Below, piece by piece: positions 1 through 8,137 of a DNA stretch of 20,081 nt. A program made the translations under genes and the position numbers. The DNA is taken from the NCBI GenBank assembly GCA_937959375.1, contig CALGLS010000234.1:1-20081 (forward strand). Reading direction: 5' to 3'. The notes under the pieces are model-generated. The model saw nothing but the letters and a program-made list of their open reading frames with translations. It did no database searches and was not told where the DNA came from. This stretch comes from an uncultured Saprospiraceae bacterium (GTDB lineage: Bacteria; Bacteroidota; Bacteroidia; Chitinophagales; Saprospiraceae). Each line of letters starts with the position of its first letter. Position 1 is the first letter of the stretch.

Positions 1-1337
1 AGTGCATGTTTATCAAAATCTTCGAGCAAACCTTCTTTCAAAAACTCAAGTGCTTCCTTGCGTTGATCTTTCATGAAGTAACATACGGCATTGCAGTAGT
101 ACATTTCGGGGCAGATCGTATATTTATCAGCTTCTTCCAAAATACTTATGGCAGTATCAGCTTGGTTTTTACGAATGTAGATAGAAGCCATTTCTACCCA
201 GTTTTCACTGAAATCAGGAATCAACTGGATAGACCTTTTGTACAAAGCAATCGCTTCTTGCTCCTGTCCAAGTTTCTCCGTGTTTCTTGCTAAAGCAGTT
301 AGGAAATCATCACGCTCGGGCATGAGTTTGACGGCTTGCTTGTAAAAGTGAATCGCGTTATTCCATTTACCATCCAATGAGTAAGCTTCACCAATGTGGA
401 AGTAAACTTCTTCATCTTTAGGGTTGTGAGAGAGGGCACGATATAAATATATTTTTGCTTTTTCGTAGTTGCCTAATTTATTGTAGCATTCGCCGATGCG
501 AGTCAATACTTCTTCATCTGGATTGATTAGCGGTAGCGCTGCCAGATAACATTCCAATGCTTTTTGCCACTTGTGTAATGAGTAACACAGATTAGCGCAA
601 TCCAAATAAGCGTCTTCGTATTTTTCGTTGATTAAGAAAGCATATTCAAATGCTTCGATGGCCTCATCATATTGAGAAGTAGAGTAGTAGGCATGAGCAA
701 GATTATACCAAGCCATGTGAGAATAAGGCTTCTTGTCAATTAATTGTAAATGTAATTGAACACTTTCTCTATGCTTTCTCGAAAACTCAACACACATAAA
801 CATGCGACGTAGCGCTTCCAAATTTTCTGGGTTTTCCAACAAGGCATCCTTAAGCGCAAGGTACATTTGCTCGTAATGTTCTTGACGTTCATAAACTAAG
901 GCTTCGATACAGTACACATCACTCAGTTTATCAGAGTAAGGAAAGTACTTAATCTTAAGATCAGTTAATAAAGCGTTTGCCTCTTCAAAGCTTTTTTGAT
1001 AACAAAGCGCTCTCACTCGAAGTATATCTACTTCAAATGACTCTTCACCATAAATCTCTGCACGATTCAGTGATTCGAGTGCTTTGTCGATGTCTTTTTT
1101 GTAAATTAGGAGACGAGCTTTACGGATGTGAAGTGTCGCGGAATCTTTAAAATGTGTAAGGGCGGTATCCAAAACATCCAAGGCATCTTCCAAAAGATTT
1201 TCATCTTCGAAATGATTGGCCAGATTGATAAAATCTGGTTCCTGTAGTGTGATTTTTTTCCCTTTTGTTCTAGAATCCTCATATTCACTGAGGAGATGGT
1301 TAGCATCAAATGCCTGGTTGTTGTAATAGTGCTTCAT
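1..1337 (-). CDS. Tetratricopeptide-repeat protein (C-terminus cut by window edge)
   Basis: The frame is open from an ATG at 1337 down to the window edge, giving 445 codons with no stop. The translation begins MKHYYNNQAFDANHLLSEYE and is built from 34-residue TPR helical hairpins, with the usual A/Y/A-L-P spacing in segments such as AWYNLAHAYYSTSQYDEAIE, VYFHIGEAYSLDGKWNNAIH and NWVEMASIYIRKNQADTAIS. I see about ten repeats. There is no signal peptide or membrane segment, so it is probably a cytosolic protein-interaction scaffold, as is typical of large Bacteroidota TPR proteins of unknown function. Nothing in the sequence identifies a partner. The gene is monocistronic as far as visible, with about 730 bp of non-coding DNA before the next gene. 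TPR nature is near certain; biological role unknown. Confidence 0.9.
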   Translation of the reverse strand, partial: MKHYYNNQAFDANHLLSEYEDSRTKGKKITLQEPDFINLANHFEDENLLEDALDVLDTALTHFKDSATLHIRKARLLIYKKDIDKALESLNRAEIYGEESFEVDILRVRALCYQKSFEEANALLTDLKIKYFPYSDKLSDVYCIEALVYERQEHYEQMYLALKDALLENPENLEALRRMFMCVEFSRKHRESVQLHLQLIDKKPYSHMAWYNLAHAYYSTSQYDEAIEAFEYAFLINEKYEDAYLDCANLCYSLHKWQKALECYLAALPLINPDEEVLTRIGECYNKLGNYEKAKIYLYRALSHNPKDEEVYFHIGEAYSLDGKWNNAIHFYKQAVKLMPERDDFLTALARNTEKLGQEQEAIALYKRSIQLIPDFSENWVEMASIYIRKNQADTAISILEEADKYTICPEMYYCNAVCYFMKDQRKEALEFLKEGLLEDFDKHA

Positions 1338-2069
1338 GTGGTTGAAGTTGGATTATACTAGTTTCAAAGTGTGTTTAATACAAAATATAGTGTCGTGTTA
1401 GCTTATAAGTATTGGCTCCAATACAAATTATGAATATTTACATAGAATGTATGAGGTTAATACTTAATAGCTTAGAAAGCAATAGCTTGTGTAGCTTTTT
1501 GTAAATTTTGGTGTAGTAGTCGAAAACGTGTAGATAAGTACCTTAGATCCCTTTTTTGCTTTTCAAAGTATGATTTAGATGGGGTAAAACTGTTACGGAA
1601 AATTCAATGGTTGCTGACTTAAAAAATGAGCTTCCGTCCTCAAGTTCTTTCTAGTTACGCGACATGCCGATCTAAGTTGCAGGAAATTTAATTTTTTTGG
1701 AAAAAAAATGAAGCGGAAATTACCTGTGGATTTAGGCTTGAAATCGCTTGGTCTTGTCAGTGGTATTATTAGCTCGGTGAGCGGTAGGAAACAGTTGAAA
1801 TACGGTTGAGAAAGCGCAAAGAAATTAGCTTGAAAATTATTTATTTTTTTTGAAAAAAAATCTACTGCTTGATGCTTTTATTCGCTTATGATAAGAGACT
1901 GACCACGTTTGTTAAAACTTCAAAAGTTTTGTAAACCTCCATTCATTCCAAACGTTGACCAATTGATTTTCTGAGAACTCAAAATCCTCAGGTTCAAACT
2001 TAATTGGATCGTAGAGCTGTGGTAGGATAATGTGAATAAGAAAAAGCCTTCTAGAAAAACAACAACGTT
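1338..2069. other. AT-rich intergenic region without recognised gene
   Basis: This stretch separates two minus-strand genes. I see no homologous coding sequence and no tRNA. It holds two nearly symmetric T-tract/A-tract elements (T7-GG-A8 at 1692-1708 and T8-G-A8 at 1844-1860). It also holds a small perfect inverted repeat, AAAACTT-CAA-AAGTTTT, at 1914-1930. The tracts could be bent DNA or weak hairpins. A near match to the Bacteroidota -7 element lies on the minus strand at about 1381-1389, upstream of the TPR gene, but it lacks a convincing -33 partner. Confidence 0.5.
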
Positions 2070-3068
2070 TTAATCATCATCATCATTCTCACTCTTCTCC
2101 AATTTCAAATCACGATTCACCGCAATACTAGCATTCAGTTCAAAACCAATCAATAAATTGAAAGCATTAATTTGAATCCAAAGCATGATCACAATGATGG
2201 TTCCAATATAGCCGTAGAGTTGATTGTAAGTATCGAATTCTTTGACATAAAAAGAGAAAACAAGGGAAGATAAAATGGATAAAACGGTCGCTAGTGTTGT
2301 ACCCGGAGAGAACCATCTAAAACGACGAATGGTAGCAGAGCCATATCGATAAATTACTGCAATTCCTGTGTAAAACAAGGCTAAAACGACTAGCCATCGT
2401 ATAATCTGAAGAGAAGCAGCCCCAAAGCTACCTGCATCAATATAGCTAAACAATAAGGTCATTAGTCGTTGTCCTAAAATGACAAGAATCACAGAAACAA
2501 TCAACATAACAGCAATCAAAAACGTCAGAAAAATAGCAACCATTCTTTTGCGTACAACCGAGCGTTTACGGAAAGTAGATTTATAAGATTTTTCAAATCC
2601 TCTCATCAAAGCCATCATACCATTCGATCCAAAAAATATCGCTAAAATAAAACCTATAGATAGCAGTCCTGGACGAGGATTCATGGCAACATCCGAAATC
2701 GTATTAAAGATTCCAGCCGGGATAAACTCTTGAAAGTTTTCTTTTAAAGTATCCAAAAGTGTTGCCGCATCTGTTGTCTCATACAAGATCTTGTTCTCAA
2801 AAGGAAGATAATGAATGATGTACTTTTGTAAGTAGGGAAGCAAGGTAATCAGTGCAATGATAAATGGAAAAAGCGATAAGAAAAAGCTAAATGCCATTGA
2901 GTTGGCGCGAGTGACCAGCGCTTGCCTTTTTATTTCATTAAAAATGAAAACGATTACATCATAGATTGGTACATCAAAAAAACCTGGGAGAGAGGTGACT
3001 TTAGACCATTGCAGTATTTGTGCAATGATGGGTAATTTGAGTATGGTATCTTGTAGGCGTTTATACAT
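2070..3068 (-). CDS. YihY/BrkB family inner-membrane protein
   Basis: This is a 332-residue integral membrane protein of the YihY/virulence factor BrkB family, once mislabelled ribonuclease BN. About six hydrophobic segments are visible, near residues 56-80, 130-155, 175-200, 225-245, 255-275 and 285-310. Family-like features are the segment NSMAFSFFLSLFPFIIAL, the GSNGMMALMRGFEKSY loop, the RRFRWFSPGTTLATVL segment and YGYIGTIIVIMLWIQINAFN. The tail is acidic (KSENDDDD). The family is implicated in membrane transport, but its substrate is unsettled. The ATG lies inside the last codons of the upstream thioesterase gene (AATGTATAA, 8-bp overlap), so the two are almost certainly co-transcribed and translationally coupled. 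Confidence 0.9.
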   Translation of the reverse strand: MYKRLQDTILKLPIIAQILQWSKVTSLPGFFDVPIYDVIVFIFNEIKRQALVTRANSMAFSFFLSLFPFIIALITLLPYLQKYIIHYLPFENKILYETTDAATLLDTLKENFQEFIPAGIFNTISDVAMNPRPGLLSIGFILAIFFGSNGMMALMRGFEKSYKSTFRKRSVVRKRMVAIFLTFLIAVMLIVSVILVILGQRLMTLLFSYIDAGSFGAASLQIIRWLVVLALFYTGIAVIYRYGSATIRRFRWFSPGTTLATVLSILSSLVFSFYVKEFDTYNQLYGYIGTIIVIMLWIQINAFNLLIGFELNASIAVNRDLKLEKSENDDDD

Positions 3069-3477
3069 TCGAGAAGTAAGGGTTCAATTTATCAACTAAT
3101 ACGTCTGGAGCCACTCTACTTTTGCGACTATGCTTGTCTAAAAAGCACAGTTTTACAGAGCCACCATTTACTAATTTACCTTTTTCATTGAATATCTCAA
3201 CGTGGAATGTGATAAAACGTTCCGGCATATTGCGCAAAGTCGTTTGGATCGTCAGCAACTCATCATACATCGCGGGGCGAACAAATCGCTGATGCAAAGT
3301 CATAACAGGCATCATAACATCATCTTTTTCCTCCATTTCCTTGTACGAGTAACCCAATGATCGAAGTGCCTCAACTCGGCCCAGCTCATAATATTGAGCA
3401 TAAACACCGTGATAAGTATAGCTCATTTGATCGGTTTCTGCGTATCGTACCCTGATTTGTGTCTTATGAATAAACAT
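3061..3477 (-). CDS. Acyl-CoA thioesterase, YbgC/FadM-like hotdog family
   Basis: This is a 138-residue single hotdog-fold protein. The N-terminal motif RVRYAETDQMSYTYHGVYAQ matches the 4-hydroxybenzoyl-CoA thioesterase/YbgC pattern, including the conserved Asp and the following His/Tyr-rich helix (YAQYYELGRVEALRSLGYSY). The family hydrolyses acyl-CoA thioesters in the cytoplasm; the acyl preference cannot be read here. I start it at the ATG at 3477 (MFIHKTQIRVRYAETD). A longer frame back to 3633 adds 52 residues with no hotdog similarity, and a good -7 box lies at 3494-3501, inside that extension. The stop overlaps the start of the YihY gene, implying an operon. Confidence 0.88.
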   Translation of the reverse strand: MFIHKTQIRVRYAETDQMSYTYHGVYAQYYELGRVEALRSLGYSYKEMEEKDDVMMPVMTLHQRFVRPAMYDELLTIQTTLRNMPERFITFHVEIFNEKGKLVNGGSVKLCFLDKHSRKSRVAPDVLVDKLNPYFSNV

Positions 3478-3493
3478 TGCTGATAATTTAAAG

Positions 3494-3501
3494 CAAACAT
3501 A
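3494..3501 (-). promoter_or_regulatory. Candidate Bacteroidota -7 promoter element for thioesterase-yihY operon
   Basis: On the minus strand the sequence reads TATGTTTG, a perfect TAnnTTTG, ending 16 nt before the thioesterase ATG. A TTG lies about 26 nt further upstream, longer than the usual spacing, so the -33 element is uncertain. The position supports the shorter thioesterase start. Confidence 0.45.
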
Positions 3502-3678
3502 AGGAGAATTATGAGAAGTTACTGTGGCAATTTCGAATCCTGGCGGAATCAAAGTTAAAGTGACAATTAAAGTGCTAAATTCCCCTTGTGTTGTAAGGGC
3601 TGTTCTCATTTCCACCTGTTTGCCGCTAGACACCGTGTATACATATGTCGTACCTCAGTTACAGACCTTCATCTTACG

Positions 3679-3810
3679 AAATATTGAATCGTTGAATTTC
3701 GAATTGCGAATTTCGATTTTACCTAATGTCGGAGAGCTTCATGTTTATGAGGCATCCTGCTTGACGCCTCGATAAATTCAATATTCAACGATTCAGTATT
3801 CAATATTCAC
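3679..3810. repeat. Long inverted repeat made of GAATnnT words
   Basis: The left arm (3680-3705) and right arm (3775-3800) pair at 23 of 26 positions. Each arm is a run of a 7-8 nt word of the form GAATATT/GAATCGTT, seen as its complement ATTCAACG/ATTCAATA on the right. The intervening 70 nt contains a smaller hairpin, GAGGC...GCCTC. The same word set recurs at 10071-10165. The rest of the 3478-4132 gap holds a direct repeat, TAGGCAG plus TTCCCATTC (3889-3920 and 3937-3953), and no recognised gene. Confidence 0.8.
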
Positions 3811-4132
3811 TCATAACGCACCATTTAATACTAAACTTAAGGCCATACGTTGTTAACTCACAACTTATCTTTACATCGTAGTTGCCGCTAGGCAGGTATT
3901 GGGCAGGCAAGTTCCCATTCCCACCTATCCATTGGCTAGGCAGATTCCCATTCAAAACAGGTTTAATCGACGGTACATGCACTCTCATCTTAAATGGTTT
4001 TTGAATTCCCCAGTATAATTGTAGTTTTGAGCGAAAATTCATTAATTTGCAGTGTAACAAAGAGGCTTTTTCATGTGTTATACTATAGAGAAGCCCCTTA
4101 ACCACATTATTCTAGGATTTATAAGATAAAAT

Positions 4133-4813
4133 ATGTTTGATAAGTTAAAATCGCTTTTTGTTGTTGAAGATGGGAGTAGCAAGGCAAAAGGAAAGGCTAC
4201 AACGAGCAAAACTACCAAATCTGCAGCTCCGCAGAATGATGAAATAGTACCTTCCAGTCAGCCAAAACAGCAGTCAGCTCCGATTTCAACAACGGGGCAG
4301 GCCAATGACAAGTTTATGAGCATCCTTTTTGGAGCGATGGACAAGGCCAACCTTCCCGGATTTGATTACTTGGAATATAAGCAATCGCTTAAGAATTTGG
4401 CTAAAATGCCAATGGACGAGCAAACGCGTTACCAGTCTGCTTTCGCTATGGCGAAAACAATGGGAGCGACGCCACAAAAATTAATGGATGCTGCTCAGCA
4501 TTACATCAATATCCTGAAAGAAGAAGAAAAGAAATTTCAAGCGGCATTGGTTAATCAACGTGGTAGACAAGTTGGCGATAAGGAAAAGGCCATTCAACAA
4601 ACTTCTGCGCTTGTTCAGCAAAAGCAAAAGCAAATTGAACAACTAAAAAAAGAAATAGAGGCTGACAAGGCAAAGGTGGATAAAATGAAAAGCGAAATCT
4701 CTGGTGCAACTGCAAAAGTAGAAAAGACTAAAAATGATTTCGTTGCTTCTTACAATGCGATCATTGGTCAGATTGTTTCTGATATGGATAAGATGAAACA
4801 GTATTTGAAATAA
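4133..4813 (+). CDS. Conserved cytosolic coiled-coil protein of unknown function
   Basis: This 226-residue protein has three parts. The first is a short head, MFDKLKSLFVVE. The second is a low-complexity Ser/Thr/Lys/Gln linker (about 15-55). The third is a helical region: residues 58-125 form a compact helical domain (DKFMSILFGAMDKANLPGFD, YQSAFAMAKTMGATPQKL), and about 125-205 form a charged coiled coil rich in K, E and Q. The end (FVASYNAIIGQIVSDMDKMK) is again helical. There is no signal peptide or TM segment. It resembles, from memory, a Bacteroidota family found beside OmpA-fused ABC binding proteins. It stands 39 bp before the PspA-like gene on the same strand, so they probably form one operon. 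Function unknown; a structural or regulatory partner of the transporter is an inference. Confidence 0.75.
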   Translation: MFDKLKSLFVVEDGSSKAKGKATTSKTTKSAAPQNDEIVPSSQPKQQSAPISTTGQANDKFMSILFGAMDKANLPGFDYLEYKQSLKNLAKMPMDEQTRYQSAFAMAKTMGATPQKLMDAAQHYINILKEEEKKFQAALVNQRGRQVGDKEKAIQQTSALVQQKQKQIEQLKKEIEADKAKVDKMKSEISGATAKVEKTKNDFVASYNAIIGQIVSDMDKMKQYLK

Positions 4814-4852
4814 CTTCACAGTCAAAAAACTCAATAACAACAGTCAAGTAGT

Positions 4853-5881
4853 ATGGATAATTTAGATAATTACAAACCTAAATCATTTTGGAAAAGACCT
4901 GAAGGAGTTACCGGAGCCATTTTCTTGGGTGGCTTGCTCATTGGTGGTGGACTTCTTGTTGCAACATTTCTTCCTGCGATTATAGCAGCGACGCAAAGTA
5001 TTATATGGTTAAGCGTTATGTTACTCGTTTTGGCAGCGATCATCTATATGGTGCTCGACCCAAAGATGCGTAACCTCGTTGGCTACATGTACAAAAGCGT
5101 CATGCGTTGGGTTACAGGTCTCTTCGTACAAATCGATCCAATCGGTATTCTTAAATCTTATGTTGATGATTTGAAAAACAATCTCCGTAAGATGAATAAG
5201 CAGATCAGTCAACTTCGTGGTCAAATGCACAAGATGCGGGAGATCATTGTCAACAACAAAAGACAAATCGAAAGTAATCTTGATTTAGCTTCTAAAGCAA
5301 AAGAGAAGAACAAGCAAAACATTATGATCCTCAAGTCAAGAAAAGCAGGACGACTAAAAGAGTCGAACATGCGTCTTGAAGATCTGTACAAAAAAATGGA
5401 AGTACTCTACCGTGTTCTTGTACGTATGTACGAAAACTCTGAAATCATGATGGAAGACATCAAGGATCAGGTTGAGGTAAAAGAACAAGAACGTAAAGCA
5501 ATACGCGCATCTCATGGTGCAATGAAGTCAGCGATGAACATCATCCAAGGTGATAAGGACAAACGCTACATGTTCGATATGGCACTAGAAGCAATCGCAG
5601 ATGACGTTTCTCAGAAGGTAGGAGAGATGGAGAATTTCATGGAAATGTCTGCCAGCTTCATGGACTCTGTTGATTTACAAAACGGTGTTTTCGAAGAAGA
5701 AGGAATGAAGATGTTAGAAAAGTGGGAGAAAGAAGGCGTATCCCTTATCCTCGGAGATGAAAAATCAAATCTACTTAACCAAGCCAATAACGACGGCGAA
5801 GTACTCGATCTTAACGAACCAATTAAAAAACCGATTCGTGTCGAAGGACAGGGGAATCAGTATGATAATTTGTTTGATTAA
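4853..5881 (+). CDS. Two-TM coiled-coil protein, PspA/ESCRT-III-like layout
   Basis: This 342-residue protein has two N-terminal membrane helices (about 20-45 and 50-68), a short amphipathic stretch, and a long helical region from about 96 to 265. The helical part has two long hairpin-like helices (KSYVDDLKNNLRKMNKQISQ; EIMMEDIKDQVEVKEQERKA) followed by a shorter helix ending in MENFMEMSASF. That order resembles PspA/Vipp1 proteins with an added membrane anchor, but no diagnostic residue proves it. The last 80 residues are acidic and loosely ordered. It sits between the coiled-coil gene and the binding-protein gene, all on one strand. A role in membrane stress or in scaffolding the transporter is an inference. 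Confidence 0.72.
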   Translation: MDNLDNYKPKSFWKRPEGVTGAIFLGGLLIGGGLLVATFLPAIIAATQSIIWLSVMLLVLAAIIYMVLDPKMRNLVGYMYKSVMRWVTGLFVQIDPIGILKSYVDDLKNNLRKMNKQISQLRGQMHKMREIIVNNKRQIESNLDLASKAKEKNKQNIMILKSRKAGRLKESNMRLEDLYKKMEVLYRVLVRMYENSEIMMEDIKDQVEVKEQERKAIRASHGAMKSAMNIIQGDKDKRYMFDMALEAIADDVSQKVGEMENFMEMSASFMDSVDLQNGVFEEEGMKMLEKWEKEGVSLILGDEKSNLLNQANNDGEVLDLNEPIKKPIRVEGQGNQYDNLFD

Positions 5882-5887
5882 ATGAAG

Positions 5888-5968
5888 AGACGGAAGACGG
5901 AAGTTTCCTACAATCGTGTAACTACGTCAAAGGGAAACTTCGGACTTCGGACTTCGGTCTTCCGTCTT
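5888..5968. terminator. Hairpin of 7-nt words after the PspA-like gene
   Basis: The left arm (5888-5908, AGACGGAAGACGGAAGTTTCC-like) pairs with the right arm (5933-5968). The right arm carries two extra copies of the 7-nt word ACTTCGG, so the arms differ in repeat number. The right arm is followed by AAAAATATTTATTC rather than a pure U tract, so terminator activity is possible but not certain. It begins a few bases after the stop codon at 5881. Confidence 0.65.
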
Positions 5969-6019
5969 AAAAATATTTATTCTTAATCTAAAATATACTT
6001 TCACAATTAACTAAAAATC

Positions 6020-7606
6020 ATGGCTCAACGACTCACCACTTTTTCTAAATTTTTAATAACGCTGTTAATCGTAGCTGCTGTCTTTTTTGCAGGCCGTTAC
6101 TTTTTAACAGGCACAGAAGCCGGAAGAAATTTATCCGAACAAGCTGGTCAGGTTGATTCGGGTTCGTCTGATAATAACTCTTCGACCACGACTACCCCTA
6201 GAAAAAATACTTCTAGTAAAGCTGACGGGAATACCATCAAAGTAGGTGTTGTAACCTGGGGTGGATACGCTGGTGGACAATATTTCAACGAAGGTTTTGA
6301 AGCAAACAAACTATCTCGTTTTTACAAGGACTATGGATTCACTGTTGAGTTCAAAATTCTTGATGACTTTGATGCTTCAAGAGCTGCCTTCAAAAATGAT
6401 GAAGTACATTTACTTTGGGCAACCATCGATGCTTTTCCAACAGAGGTAGAAGCACTTTCTGCTTATGATCCTAAGGTTGTTTTCCAAGCGGATTGGTCTC
6501 GTGGAGGAGATGCTATTGTTGCACGTAGAGGAATCAACACGGTATCAGAATTAAGAGGAAAGAAAATTGCTGTTGCAGAATTAACACCATCGCACTCATT
6601 CCTTCTTTGGTTGTTGGATGCTGGTGGACTTACCATTAATGATGTTACTTTAGTAAAACAAGCTTCTGCTATTGATGCTGCTGCTGCCTTTAAGGCAAAG
6701 CAAGTTGATGCAGCGGTTGTTTGGTCTCCAGATGATGAAGACTGTGTAACTTCTGTTCCAGGTGCAAGAATTTTGGAAAACACAAAATCTGCATCTCACA
6801 TTATTGCAGATGTTTTCATTGCTAAGAATGCTTACATTCAAGCAAACAAAGAAAAATTAGCGCAACTGTATGAAGGTTGGATGACTGGTGCTGCAGAGAT
6901 CAACTCGAATGATGGCAATAAACGTAAAGCAGCTAAAATCTTAGCAGAAGCTTTCGAAGGTTTTGATGAGTCTATGACTTACAATGCGATCAACAACGTA
7001 CGTCTTTGTACAGATGGTGATAACAAAAACTTTTTCGGCTTAAACCGAAATTACAAAAACGTAACAGGTGAAAGTTTGTATACTAAAATGACAAACGTTT
7101 ATCGTGGACTTGGTTTTGCGGGTAATGATGTACCAAACTGGCGTTTGATTCGATACAGTGGGTTGGCTCAAAATTCTAACCTTTCTGGTCCTGCTCAAGC
7201 AGCAGAAGGTGCTAAGGTTTTTACGAAAGTAAAAGAGTCTGATAAGAAGAAAAAAGCAATTGCTACAAAGGCCGTCAGTATCAGTTTCCGTACAGGAGAA
7301 TTTAAGTTGGATGAAAACAGCAAATACATTATCGACAACGAATTTGTAGATATTGCAAAAGCATTTACCAACTCAAGAATTCGTATTGAAGGTAATACCG
7401 ACAACACTGGTTCTTATGCCAATAACAAGAGTTTGTCACTTAAGCGTGCGCAGTCAGTTGCAAATTATTTAGTTTCAACTTACAACATGCCTCGTAACCG
7501 ATTCATCGTAGTGGGTAACGGACCAGATAAACCTGTAGCAGATAATGGTACTGCTGCTGGTAAAGCTAAGAATCGTCGTACTGATTTTGAGTTAGTTCCA
7601 GAATAG
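6020..7606 (+). CDS. Membrane-anchored NitT/TauT-type substrate-binding protein fused to OmpA domain
   Basis: This 528-residue protein has an N-terminal membrane helix (about 9-29), a Ser/Thr-rich linker to about residue 70, a periplasmic binding domain (about 72-385), a Lys-rich spacer, and a C-terminal OmpA-like domain (about 415-528). The binding part resembles NMT1/TauA/SsuA proteins (NTIKVGVVTWGGYAGGQYFN; GINTVSELRGKKIAVAELTP; QVDAAVVWSPDDE). The OmpA part has the peptidoglycan-binding pattern, with GNTDNTG (Asp 461), LSLKRAQSVANYLV and NRRTDFEL (Arg 520). The helix has no lipobox Cys, so it should remain as an anchor. The protein can therefore hold the inner membrane and the cell wall at once. 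Permease and ATPase follow on the same strand after a 531-bp repeat-filled gap. The substrate is not evident. Confidence 0.88.
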   Translation: MAQRLTTFSKFLITLLIVAAVFFAGRYFLTGTEAGRNLSEQAGQVDSGSSDNNSSTTTTPRKNTSSKADGNTIKVGVVTWGGYAGGQYFNEGFEANKLSRFYKDYGFTVEFKILDDFDASRAAFKNDEVHLLWATIDAFPTEVEALSAYDPKVVFQADWSRGGDAIVARRGINTVSELRGKKIAVAELTPSHSFLLWLLDAGGLTINDVTLVKQASAIDAAAAFKAKQVDAAVVWSPDDEDCVTSVPGARILENTKSASHIIADVFIAKNAYIQANKEKLAQLYEGWMTGAAEINSNDGNKRKAAKILAEAFEGFDESMTYNAINNVRLCTDGDNKNFFGLNRNYKNVTGESLYTKMTNVYRGLGFAGNDVPNWRLIRYSGLAQNSNLSGPAQAAEGAKVFTKVKESDKKKKAIATKAVSISFRTGEFKLDENSKYIIDNEFVDIAKAFTNSRIRIEGNTDNTGSYANNKSLSLKRAQSVANYLVSTYNMPRNRFIVVGNGPDKPVADNGTAAGKAKNRRTDFELVPE

Positions 7607-7637
7607 GATTCGGATTTTAAGTAAAACCTCTGGCACT

Positions 7638-8110
7638 GATTGCTAAAGCAAATTTTTAATTAGACACGGATGTATTCAGATTAAAACAGAGAAAGGACGG
7701 ATTTTTTCATGCGATCGTAGTACGTAATTATGCGAAAAAAATCTATCATTCATCCGTCCTACTCTGCGAAAATCTGTGTCCCATTAAAAAAAATGCTTTA
7801 GCGATTTAAATCAAATACTCAGATTTAAAACATAGAAAGGTCGGATTTTTTCATGCGATCGTAGTACGTAAATTATGCGAAAAAAATCTATCATTCATCC
7901 GTCCTGCTCTACGAAAATCTGTGTCCCATTAAAAAAAATTGCTTTAGTGATTTAAATCAAATACTCAGATTTAAAACATAGAAAGGTCGGATTTTTTCAT
8001 GCGATCGTAGTACGTAATTATGCGAAAAAAAATCCGTCATTTCTCCGTCTTACTCTGCGAAAATCTGTGTCCCATTAAAAAAAATTGCTTTAGCGATTTA
8101 AATCAAATAT
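7638..8110. repeat. Palindromic element expanded to three tandem copies of about 145 bp
   Basis: Three direct copies start at 7677, 7820 and 7966 (spacing 143 and 146 bp), each beginning CAGATT(T)AAAACA and ending with a GCTTTAG(C/T)GATTTAAATCAAAT stretch. Each copy is also an imperfect palindrome: AGGACGGAT pairs with ATCCGTCCT, and CAGATT with AATCTG, around a centre GCGATCGTAGTACGTAA. The first copy has a further left flank (7638-7665, TGCTAAAGCAAATTTTTAAT, then GACAC). This flank pairs with its right end (GTGTC, then GCTTTAGC), making a palindrome of about 169 bp at 7638-7806. The third copy is the most diverged in its second half. The element fills the gap between the binding-protein and permease genes and shows no coding frame. 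Confidence 0.9.
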
Positions 8111-8137
8111 AACAAGCATCTACCAAACCAATCACCA

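Noticed and set aside
1708..1809. 33-codon frame starting MKRKLPVDLGLK after a T/A tract
   Set aside because: Short, without recognised relatives or an identifiable promoter; kept only as a possibility for the 1338-2069 gap.
3478..3633. N-terminal extension of the thioesterase to an ATG at 3633
   Set aside because: The added 52 residues show no hotdog similarity, and a -7 promoter box lies inside the extension; the ATG at 3477 begins the conserved family sequence.
3524..3775. Plus-strand frame of 83 codons overlapping the thioesterase promoter
   Set aside because: It covers the promoter region and one arm of the inverted repeat, with no domain-like sequence.
3800..4105. Minus-strand frame of 101 codons
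   Set aside because: It runs through an inverted repeat and a direct-repeat tract, and its translation looks like no family I know; the length is plausible by chance in repetitive DNA.
7638..8110. CRISPR array or tRNA-like cluster
   Set aside because: Only three copies of about 145 bp, directly adjoining, with no spacers and no cloverleaf; better described as tandem palindromic repeats.
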